The position numbers were made by a program, and so were the translations under genes. A model generated the notes under the pieces. The model was not told the DNA's origin and ran no database searches. It saw only the letters and a program-made list of their open reading frames with translations. From NCBI GenBank assembly GCA_965368115.1, contig CBDULQ010000200.1, positions 1 through 6,920 on the forward strand: a DNA stretch of 6,920 nucleotides, read 5' to 3'. The stretch's first letter is position 1; each line of letters starts with the position of its first letter. Source of the DNA: CBDULQ01 sp965368115 (GTDB taxonomy: Bacteria > Pseudomonadota > Gammaproteobacteria > SZUA-229). Below are positions 1-5,337 of this stretch, one piece after another.

Positions 1-505
1 GGGCTACGTAACTGATCTGGATGCCGTCATCCGCCAGGTAACTGCCGAGTAGCGCCATGTAGGGTAGTGAAGCATCGGCATAGTCCCAGGCATGACGGTG
101 GTGTGCATTTTGATAGCCAAAGGAGGACAGGAATCGACCGGCTTTGATGGTAAAGCCGCCACCCAGCCCCAGCGTCTGGATATAGGCTTCTTCCAGTTCA
201 ACTTCGGTTTCGCCTTCGTGTTCGGCAATCGCCAGGGTGGAACGACCATAGAAATAACGATCGATGTTGCTGCTCATGGTCAGTTCCGAGTGCCCCAGCG
301 AAAAACCTTTTCCGGGTAAGCCGGTTTCGCCGCCCAGTTGTACACCGGGAATATGATAATCGTCGGTTTCACCATCGTAGTCGGCGTAGCGGCCGTCGAG
401 AATCAGACTGATTTGTGGATTGAAACTGTTGTCGTTCTGAGCGGCTGCAATATCGCCCGCGCAGGCGAGCAGGGCCATGCCTGTGGCCATAGATAAAGAT
501 TTCAT
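1..505 (-). CDS. Outer-membrane beta-barrel protein, porin/TonB-receptor-like, N-terminal part
   Basis: The first 168 codons are present; the C-terminal part lies beyond the left edge. The start is ATG at 505-503, with a good AGGA ribosome site at 516-513 (7-base spacing). Residues 1-22 form a type I signal peptide (MKSLSMATGMALLACAGDIAAA, written here as MKSLS...DIAAA) ending AAA before Gln23. The mature part alternates polar and hydrophobic residues as in outer-membrane strands: FNPQISLILDGRYA (28-41), FSLGHSELTMSSNID (68-82), VELEEAYIQTLG (102-113), FTIKAGRFLSSFGY (118-131). A His cluster, HHRHAWDY, lies at 135-142. No TonB plug domain is apparent, so a porin-like barrel fits better than a classical receptor. 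From memory, similar proteins of about 400 residues are often annotated as TonB-dependent receptors and some are linked to zinc. Outer-membrane location is well supported; the substrate is inference. It follows the small His-rich gene on the same strand. Confidence 0.72.
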   Translation of the reverse strand, partial: MKSLSMATGMALLACAGDIAAAQNDNSFNPQISLILDGRYADYDGETDDYHIPGVQLGGETGLPGKGFSLGHSELTMSSNIDRYFYGRSTLAIAEHEGETEVELEEAYIQTLGLGGGFTIKAGRFLSSFGYQNAHHRHAWDYADASLPYMALLGSYLADDGIQISYVA

Positions 506-508
506 GTT

Positions 509-521
509 GTTATCCTGTAAC
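509..521. promoter_or_regulatory. Zur-like palindrome before the outer-membrane protein gene
   Basis: GTTATCCTGTAAC is an imperfect palindrome with arms GTTA and TAAC. It matches the core commonly given for gammaproteobacterial Zur sites (GTTATA-N-TATAAC) at 10 of 12 defined positions; the outer flanks of the longer consensus do not match. It overlaps the AGGA ribosome site and ends 3 bases before the start codon, so a bound repressor would act as a roadblock rather than by covering a -10/-35 region. The His-rich neighbour makes a zinc site plausible, but chance is not excluded. Confidence 0.3.
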
Positions 522-543
522 TGAAAAAATTAGGGAAAAAGTG

Positions 544-852
544 TTAAACAGGATAAGAGACGGGTGGTGCGCGGGACTGCCAGGTTTTGAGAACGGGTGT
601 GCAGGGACTGCGGTAGTCGCTGCCTTGATAAACGATGTGTTCGCCGTCGAAGGTGAGTAGCGTCGGATTGGCGAATACGCCGGGTTTGTGATGCTCGACC
701 GAGTGATAGGTGGCACAGGTGTCGACGGTTTTGTGGAACAGGTGCTCGACGCTGTGCATCTGTGCCGCTGTCTGAGCGGCGAACAGCAACAGACCAGCCA
801 GCAGACTGAACAGTATCGGGTGATTACGAATGCGTGCGAAGCGCGGGTTCAT
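544..852 (-). CDS. Small secreted His/Cys-rich protein, putative metal-binding
   Basis: This 102-residue protein is of a family I do not firmly recognise. Residues 1-30 are a signal peptide: basic N-terminus (R4, R7, R9), hydrophobic core ILFSLLAGLLLFAA (13-26), likely cleavage after A30. The mature protein holds seven His and two Cys. They are concentrated in residues 33-55, where HSVEH occurs twice (33-37 and 50-54), followed by LFH and by another His, with Cys46 between the two copies and Cys84 later. This looks like a periplasmic metal-binding protein. It resembles small His/Cys secreted proteins found beside metal-uptake genes, but I cannot assign a Pfam family. Its ATG shares one base with the stop of the norD-like gene (TAATG), which points to translational coupling. 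No close Shine-Dalgarno is seen (GGAA lies 12 bases away), which also fits coupling. The outer-membrane protein gene follows. Confidence 0.7.
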   Translation of the reverse strand: MNPRFARIRNHPILFSLLAGLLLFAAQTAAQMHSVEHLFHKTVDTCATYHSVEHHKPGVFANPTLLTFDGEHIVYQGSDYRSPCTPVLKTWQSRAPPVSYPV

Positions 853-2957
853 TAACTGGTTATGTTCCGGTAGATGTCCGCTACCTTCAGCGGCAGCTTG
901 TGGACTTCGTCGATGACAACATAGTTTGCCGCACCGTACATGTGTTGTAAATAGTCGCGGGCCTCACGGTCGATGGTAATGCAAAATGGGTGAATGCCTT
1001 CACGTTGTGCTTCGAACAAAGCCATACGGGTGTCTTCGATGCCGTATTCGCCACGATAGCCATCATAGTCTTCCGGCTTGCCGTCGGACAGGGTGATCAG
1101 CAATTTGGTGCGCGCTTCCACATCGGCGAACACGTCGATGAAGTGGCGAATGAAAGTGCCCAGCCGGGTGTAATCCTGTGGTGTGATATTGGTGATCCGA
1201 CCACGGGTGTCATCGTCGTACGGATCGTCGAAGGTTTTGATTTTATACAGTTCGCAACGCTTGCGGGTATTGCCGGAAAAACCGTAAATGGCGTAGCGGT
1301 CACCCAGGGTTTCCAGTGCTTCGCACAGCAATAGTAGCGACTCCCGTTCCGCGTCGTTGATCCATCCCTTGGTGGAGCCGCTCATGTCGACCATGAATAC
1401 CACGGCGATGTTGCGATCATCCTTATGCATCTTGGTAAAAATGTTCTGCGACATTTCCATGCCGGCACGGGTGTCGGCAAAGGTTTCGACCAGTGCGTCG
1501 ATATCGATGTTATCGCCGTCCGGCTGCTTCTTCAGTATTTTATCTTCGCCGCGCAAGACTTCGAAAGTACGCCGAATGCTTTTCACCAGGCCGGTGTATT
1601 TTTCGAGCGTGTCACGAACAAAGTCGTCACGTTTTGGTTTGATATCCAGTTCACGTACCGCGCACCAGTTTTTCTTGTAACGCTGGCGTCGGAAATCCCA
1701 TTCTTTATACAGAAACGCACCTTCTTCGTGATAAGTGCCTTCCCAGACACTGCGACCGTCGTCTTTGTCGTCGTCCTTGCGATAACGGTAGGCGCCGTCT
1801 CCGGCTGCAGTCAGGTATTCATCGGGAATGTCGCCCAGGTCCTGGATGATGGAACTGATGATCGACTGGATGTCGTCCGGTATCGGCATGGGTTCGCCGT
1901 CCAGTTCCAGGCGCAGGGTAAACCCTTCGGGGATATCCGGATCTTCGATGCGTTGTGCCGACCAGGCGTCGCGTTCTTCGCGACTCAGCTGATTGGCGGG
2001 TTTGCCGGTTTTTTCTTCCTGTAGAAATGCTAGCGCTTTACGAAACAGGTCTTTTTCTCGGGCGATACGATTGCTGCGTATCCGGCTGACGCGCTCCGGT
2101 TGCAGACTGCCCAGGTAATGCAGCGGTCGTGGGCAGGTTTGCTCATACACCTGTTCCAGCAGTTGCAGACTGGTATCGACACTGGCCTGTGGATCGATCA
2201 ATCGATCACGCTCGGGTATCTCAAGCGTCGCCAGTGGTTGTTGATCGGCCAGCTCCGCCAGCCGCGTCATTTCACGATGGATGCCGGGCAGTTCACGGCC
2301 AATGCAGGCGTCGAGACGAATGCTTTCCAGAATATGAAACCATTGCAATGCTTGCTGTCGGTCGGTGAAGCGATCCAGTGCCGCCTGATGATCGCTGCTC
2401 CAGGTACCGAACCAGGTCTGTGCCCAGAGGTGAACAGTGATGCATTTATACAGTTTGAAGTTGTCGTCTTTTTCGGTAAAGCGATTCACCATCGACGGCA
2501 GGTACAGGGTTTCGGTATCGGTGTAGCAATGACTTTCGAAATCGATGGACAGTTTGCGGCCGCTGAGGCCGGTGACGAAATGTTCCAGCAACACGCAGAC
2601 GTCTTCGAAGGCAATACCGGTGAGTTTGTCCCTGGCGTGTTGTGCAATCGCTTCCAGTTCGTCGAGTTTTTCCACCGCATGAATCAGGCCTTTGCTGTCG
2701 AACGCGTCGATGGCCTGATTGAGATACATCCCCAGGGTTTCATAATCCATGCAGGCGTTGGCGCGGGGTAAACGATTGCCAAACTGATAGGCAAGGCCGG
2801 TGCTGGTGGATGCGGCTTTGGCAATCAGTTCGAGCAGCGTGTCCTGTGTCTGGATATCGAAACCGGTCAGGTATTCGATGATCGAAGGGTCGGCCTCGAC
2901 GAACATGTCTTCAAGGCGTTCTTCGATTTCATCATAGGTAAAAGGAGGCAGCGACAC
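852..2957 (-). CDS. NorD/CbbO-family von Willebrand A domain protein
   Basis: A 701-residue cytoplasmic protein, partner of the MoxR-type ATPase encoded just upstream. In known systems such pairs activate a metalloenzyme: NorQ/NorD load iron into nitric oxide reductase, and CbbQ/CbbO reactivate RuBisCO. The N-terminal 330 residues are alpha-helical in character. An acidic/basic stretch (RYRKDDDKDDGR, 391-402) precedes the conserved segment EWDFRRQRYKKNWC (419-432). The C-terminal VWA domain (about 515-700) has an intact metal-ion-dependent adhesion site: DMSGS (D524, S526, S528), a Thr in RLGT (T601) and Asp in LSDGKP (D625). The length lies between what I recall for NorD (just over 600) and CbbO (above 750), so the target is not decided. 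The start codon is GTG at 2957-2955, only 5 bases after the ATPase stop, without a clear ribosome site, so translation is probably coupled. Confidence 0.88.
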   Translation of the reverse strand: MSLPPFTYDEIEERLEDMFVEADPSIIEYLTGFDIQTQDTLLELIAKAASTSTGLAYQFGNRLPRANACMDYETLGMYLNQAIDAFDSKGLIHAVEKLDELEAIAQHARDKLTGIAFEDVCVLLEHFVTGLSGRKLSIDFESHCYTDTETLYLPSMVNRFTEKDDNFKLYKCITVHLWAQTWFGTWSSDHQAALDRFTDRQQALQWFHILESIRLDACIGRELPGIHREMTRLAELADQQPLATLEIPERDRLIDPQASVDTSLQLLEQVYEQTCPRPLHYLGSLQPERVSRIRSNRIAREKDLFRKALAFLQEEKTGKPANQLSREERDAWSAQRIEDPDIPEGFTLRLELDGEPMPIPDDIQSIISSIIQDLGDIPDEYLTAAGDGAYRYRKDDDKDDGRSVWEGTYHEEGAFLYKEWDFRRQRYKKNWCAVRELDIKPKRDDFVRDTLEKYTGLVKSIRRTFEVLRGEDKILKKQPDGDNIDIDALVETFADTRAGMEMSQNIFTKMHKDDRNIAVVFMVDMSGSTKGWINDAERESLLLLCEALETLGDRYAIYGFSGNTRKRCELYKIKTFDDPYDDDTRGRITNITPQDYTRLGTFIRHFIDVFADVEARTKLLITLSDGKPEDYDGYRGEYGIEDTRMALFEAQREGIHPFCITIDREARDYLQHMYGAANYVVIDEVHKLPLKVADIYRNITS

Positions 2958-2962
2958 GGCGG

Positions 2963-3778
2963 CTAGAACAGGGAGGCGCTCAGTTCATTGACCGCGGCCA
3001 GCATTTCCGAATCGTCGGTCAATGCCTGGGCGATGGCCGTGTGACAGGCGGTGACCGGTGAGATGCCGTCCCTGATCAGTTTGCCCGCATGCACCAGCAA
3101 ACGTGTACTGGCGCCTTCTTCGAGACCGCTGCCTTTCAGGTTGCGGGTCATCTGCGCGAACTTGACCAGCTTGACCGCCAGTTCTTCATCAATAGCCGAT
3201 TCGGTTTTGACGATTTTCGTTTCCAGTTCCGCTTTCGGGTAATCGAATTCCAGCGCCACGAAACGTTGTCGTGTGCTTTGTTTGAGGTCTTTAAGTACGC
3301 TTTGATAACCCGGGTTGTAAGAGATGGCAAGACAGAAATCGCTGCTGGCTTCCAGCAGTTCGCCGACTTTTTCCATCGGCAGTACGCGGCGGTCGTCGGC
3401 CAGTGGATGAATCACTACCGTGGTGTCCTTGCGTGCTTCGACGATTTCGTCCAGGTAACAGATGGCGCCGTGGCGTACCGCGCGCGCCAGCGGGCCGTCC
3501 ACCCATTGGGTTTCACCGCCGGAGACCAGGAAACGACCGACCAGGTCGGAGGCGGTCAGATCGTCGTGACAGGACACGGTGATGAAAGGTTTTTTCAAAC
3601 GCCAGGCCATGTGTTCCATGAAACGGGTTTTGCCGCAGCCGGTGGGTCCCTTGAGTAACACCGGCAACTGTTGTCGGTAGGCGGCCATGAACACATCGAT
3701 CTCCTCGCCGATGGGTTCGTAATAGGGTTCATCGGTAATGAAATATTCTTCCGGCTTGATGGACTGGCTGAGGGACAT
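2963..3778 (-). CDS. CbbQ/NirQ/NorQ-family MoxR-type AAA+ ATPase
   Basis: A 271-residue AAA+ ATPase of full family length. Walker A is GPTGCGKT (44-51), Walker B ICYLDE (106-111), sensor 1 SYNPGYQ (153-159), the arginine-finger segment STRQRF (168-173) and the C-terminal sensor-2 region EGASTR (221-226). DLTASDLVGRF (73-83) and DTTVVIHPLADDRRVLP (118-134) are hallmark CbbQ/NorQ segments. Family members form hexamers and, with a VWA partner, use ATP to remodel a bound metalloenzyme. The VWA partner follows 5 bases downstream. Neither norCB nor RuBisCO genes are in the window, so the substrate is unknown and I give no symbol. The ATG start fits the family N-terminus (YEPIGEE at 20-26 is the usual entry into the domain). 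There is no good Shine-Dalgarno; the 5' leader may form a hairpin. Confidence 0.92.
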   Translation of the reverse strand: MSLSQSIKPEEYFITDEPYYEPIGEEIDVFMAAYRQQLPVLLKGPTGCGKTRFMEHMAWRLKKPFITVSCHDDLTASDLVGRFLVSGGETQWVDGPLARAVRHGAICYLDEIVEARKDTTVVIHPLADDRRVLPMEKVGELLEASSDFCLAISYNPGYQSVLKDLKQSTRQRFVALEFDYPKAELETKIVKTESAIDEELAVKLVKFAQMTRNLKGSGLEEGASTRLLVHAGKLIRDGISPVTACHTAIAQALTDDSEMLAAVNELSASLF

Positions 3779-3780
3779 GG

Positions 3781-3807
3781 GGCACCGTGATTTTATTGTG
3801 TAGTGCC
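3781..3807 (-). other. Possible 5'-leader hairpin before the NorQ-like gene
   Basis: GGCAC at 3781-3785 and GTGCC at 3803-3807 form a 5-bp inverted repeat with a 17-base AT-rich loop. It ends 2 bases before the ATG. With the promoter proposed at 3812-3840, transcription would start near 3805, so the mRNA would begin almost directly with this stem. A role in start-site access or 5'-end stability is inference; the short stem could be chance. Confidence 0.25.
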
Positions 3808-3811
3808 ACCG

Positions 3812-3840
3812 ATTCTAGGGGAGCGGCGACCAGGTTTAAA
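3812..3840 (-). promoter_or_regulatory. Candidate sigma70 promoter for the NorQ-like operon
   Basis: Read on the minus strand, TTTAAA (3840-3835, 4 of 6 to TTGACA) and TAGAAT (3817-3812, 5 of 6 to TATAAT) are separated by exactly 17 bases. The -35 hexamer lies in the perfect 10-base palindrome GGTTTAAACC (3833-3842), a possible operator. No FNR/DNR-type TTGAT-N4-ATCAA site is visible in this spacer. The gene could instead be read through from rlmM, 105 bases upstream on the same strand, since no convincing terminator separates them. Confidence 0.45.
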
Positions 3841-3883
3841 CCCCGGATTTGAAGTGGATATCCGCGGGTGTTCGATGCCGGGT

Positions 3884-4936
3884 TCAGTCGCTGAGGATCA
3901 GGCAGGTGACTTCTTCGCGATCGTGATAAAGCTGTTTTATGCGTAAATCAAAATCGCCGCCAATGGTTTCCCTTAACAGGTCGATGCATTGGCGAACGAT
4001 GGGATAGCGTTGCTTCATCGGTAATTTAAGATTGAAGATGGCGTGTCGGCAGTGACCCTCGTTGACCCAGCGGCCGATCAATCGCGCGATGTGCAGGGGG
4101 CGTTCAACCATGTCGCAGACCAGCCAGTCCACCGGTTGTTGCGGCCGGAATTTGAAACCGTCGGCACGCACGTGTTTGACCAGTCCCGAATCCAGCAACG
4201 CCGGGTCCATCGGGCCGTTGTCCACGGCCTGCACCCGAATGCCCCGCTGCACCAGTTGCCAGGTCCAGCCGCCGGGACTGGCACCGAGATCCACCGCGGT
4301 CTGTCCATTGTGCAGATACCGCTCACGTTCATCGTCATCGAGCAGCGTGAGGATGGCTTCTTCCAGTTTCAGAGTGGATCGGCTGGGCGCCTGTCGCGGC
4401 ATTCTCAGTCGCGGTATACCCATATCGAAGGGACTGCTGTTGTCGAGGAACGACAGACCGGTGAATACGCTGGATGACGTGAGAAACATCAGGTGCAGAC
4501 AACAATCGCTGTCGTCATCCATGAGTTGTTGCTGTTCCAGTGCCCGCAATAACGGGGTGCGAAATTTCTTGCAGAAGCCCTGAACCTGTTTGCCGTCGTT
4601 GGTATCCGCTGTTTCCAGTCGCACATCTGCGAACCGGCGTTGCATTCCCGTGATCGATGCCAGCAAGGGTGTGATGCGATCGTCTTCCGGTAGCTGGGTA
4701 CACAGGCGCACATCGAATAGTAATTGACGGGCGAACATCAGATCATGAAAACGAATCGCCTTGCGCAATTGTTTGAGTGGTTGTTCCTGTTGCAGACAGA
4801 ACTGCACATAACCACTGTCCGGTTTCGATTTCACATAACCGAATAGATCACCGGCGGTGGCGACATCGATGATTTCGGCAGCGCATTCTTTTTCGAAGCC
4901 GGGGCGACAGTAGAGCAGAAGTGTGGCGGCTTGCAT
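3884..4936 (-). CDS. rlmM: 23S rRNA (cytidine-2498-2'-O)-methyltransferase RlmM
   Basis: This 350-residue enzyme uses S-adenosylmethionine to methylate the 2'-OH of C2498 in the peptidyl-transferase region of 23S rRNA; the E. coli enzyme has 366 residues. The N-terminal THUMP-type RNA-binding part begins with LLLYCRPGFEKECAAEI (6-22), nearly as in E. coli, and includes ARQ (69-71) and ETADTNDGK (108-116). The Rossmann-fold domain holds the SAM loop AVDLGASPGGW (214-224). The 2'-O-methyltransferase catalytic K-D-K-E set is present: K190 in STLKLEE, D275 in VCDMVE, K304 in NLKLPMK, and Glu341 or 342 in YHDREEVT. The start fits the E. coli N-terminus to within two residues, though no Shine-Dalgarno is visible. 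It diverges from the ibaG-like gene over a 106-base spacer. The frame is complete, without anomaly. Confidence 0.96.
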   Translation of the reverse strand: MQAATLLLYCRPGFEKECAAEIIDVATAGDLFGYVKSKPDSGYVQFCLQQEQPLKQLRKAIRFHDLMFARQLLFDVRLCTQLPEDDRITPLLASITGMQRRFADVRLETADTNDGKQVQGFCKKFRTPLLRALEQQQLMDDDSDCCLHLMFLTSSSVFTGLSFLDNSSPFDMGIPRLRMPRQAPSRSTLKLEEAILTLLDDDERERYLHNGQTAVDLGASPGGWTWQLVQRGIRVQAVDNGPMDPALLDSGLVKHVRADGFKFRPQQPVDWLVCDMVERPLHIARLIGRWVNEGHCRHAIFNLKLPMKQRYPIVRQCIDLLRETIGGDFDLRIKQLYHDREEVTCLILSD

Positions 4937-4961
4937 GACTATTGACGATGAAAATACACAG

Positions 4962-4989
4962 TTTTTACGGGTTTTTCGGTGACTTGCAA
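4962..4989 (-). promoter_or_regulatory. Candidate rlmM promoter sharing TTGCAA
   Basis: On the minus strand TTGCAA (4989-4984) lies 16 bases before TAAAAA (4967-4962), each 4 of 6 to the sigma70 consensus. The -10 sits in a T-tract region (TTTTT at 4962-4966 and again at 4972-4976). It is the only reasonable pair I found upstream of rlmM, but it is weak. Confidence 0.3.
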
Positions 4990-5011
4990 ATTCTCGATCA
5001 GCGAGTAATAT
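4984..5011 (+). promoter_or_regulatory. Candidate ibaG promoter
   Basis: TTGCAA (4984-4989) and TAATAT (5006-5011) are separated by 16 bases, each matching the sigma70 consensus at 4 of 6 positions. The start of transcription would fall near 5018, giving a leader of about 25 bases. A GAGA ribosome site (5034-5037) lies 5 bases before the ATG. TTGCAA is its own reverse complement and may serve the divergent rlmM promoter too. Confidence 0.42.
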
Positions 5012-5042
5012 CCGGGTCTCTTATCCAATCCGTGAGAAACCC

Positions 5043-5285
5043 ATGACTGCAGACGATGTTAAAAAACTGATCGAAGAGGGCATTCCCAACAGCCAGGCGA
5101 TTATTTCCGGCGAAGGCTGTAACCTGGAAGCCACGGTGATCAGCGATGCCTTCGAGGGTATGAGCATGCTGGCGGAACAGAAGATGGTGTTCGCCACGGT
5201 CAATCACCTGATCAGCACCGGCGAACTGCACGCCCTGGCCATCAAGGCCTATACCCCCGACGAATGGCAAACCGCCCAGGGCTGA
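5043..5285 (+). CDS. ibaG: BolA-family protein, IbaG (YrbA)-like
   Basis: An 80-residue BolA/IbaG protein of normal family length. The whole chain is one BolA domain: an N-terminal helix (3-12), the hairpin ISGEGCNLEATVIS (21-34), the signature DAFEGMS (35-41), and the C-terminal ELHALAIKAYTPDEW (61-75) with the conserved His63. BolA-family proteins pair with monothiol glutaredoxins around a [2Fe-2S] cluster and act in iron-sulfur handling; IbaG is linked to acid resistance in E. coli. In the metal-binding loop this protein has Cys26-Asn27 where E. coli IbaG, as I recall it, has Ser-His, so the ligand set resembles the Cys/His pair of eukaryotic BOLA2. In many gammaproteobacteria ibaG lies by mla and murA; here it stands alone between divergent rlmM and convergent suhB. 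It is probably a single-gene transcript. Confidence 0.9.
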   Translation: MTADDVKKLIEEGIPNSQAIISGEGCNLEATVISDAFEGMSMLAEQKMVFATVNHLISTGELHALAIKAYTPDEWQTAQG

Positions 5286-5293
5286 TATCCCGC

Positions 5294-5337
5294 AACCGCA
5301 CTGACCGGCTATTTCAGATCGTCAGTCAGATGCGGTT
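5294..5337. terminator. Hairpin at the ibaG/suhB convergent 3' ends
   Basis: AACCGCACTGAC (5294-5305) pairs with GTCAG (5325-5329) and TGCGGTT (5331-5337), giving 12 bp with one bulged A (5330) and a 19-base loop. An alternative pairing uses GTCAG at 5321-5325. It starts 8 bases after the ibaG stop and covers the suhB stop (5309-5311). Its place between convergent genes suggests a two-way transcription end or 3'-end protection. Neither side has a U-tract, so it is not a canonical intrinsic terminator. Confidence 0.42.

Noticed and set aside
461..505. Possible lipobox (LLAC) in the barrel protein signal peptide
   Set aside because: Leu at the -2 position is atypical, a lipid-anchored N-terminus is unusual for an outer-membrane barrel, and a clean AAA signal-peptidase I site follows at residues 20-22.
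853..862. TAACTGGTTA palindrome at the norD-like/small gene junction as a Zur site
   Set aside because: The half-sites point the opposite way to the Zur core (GTTA...TAAC), and the symmetry does not extend further.
990..2771. Long plus-strand open frames opposite the norD-like gene (990-1334, 1425-2024, 2100-2771)
   Set aside because: They are antisense to an intact, motif-rich VWA gene, have no recognisable motif and no convincing ribosome sites, and their amino-acid make-up is that expected from the opposite strand of GC-biased coding sequence.
3831..3883. Possible rlmM terminator (AACCCGG pairing with CCGGGGTT on the minus strand)
   Set aside because: The stem needs a bulge and a loop of nearly 30 bases and lacks a following U-tract, so read-through into the NorQ-like gene cannot be excluded.
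4948..5046. 32-residue open frame upstream of ibaG whose TGA overlaps the ibaG ATG
   Set aside because: It looks like a leader peptide by overlap, but it has no ribosome site, and the candidate ibaG promoter lies inside it, so the transcript would not contain its start codon. Kept only as a weak curiosity.
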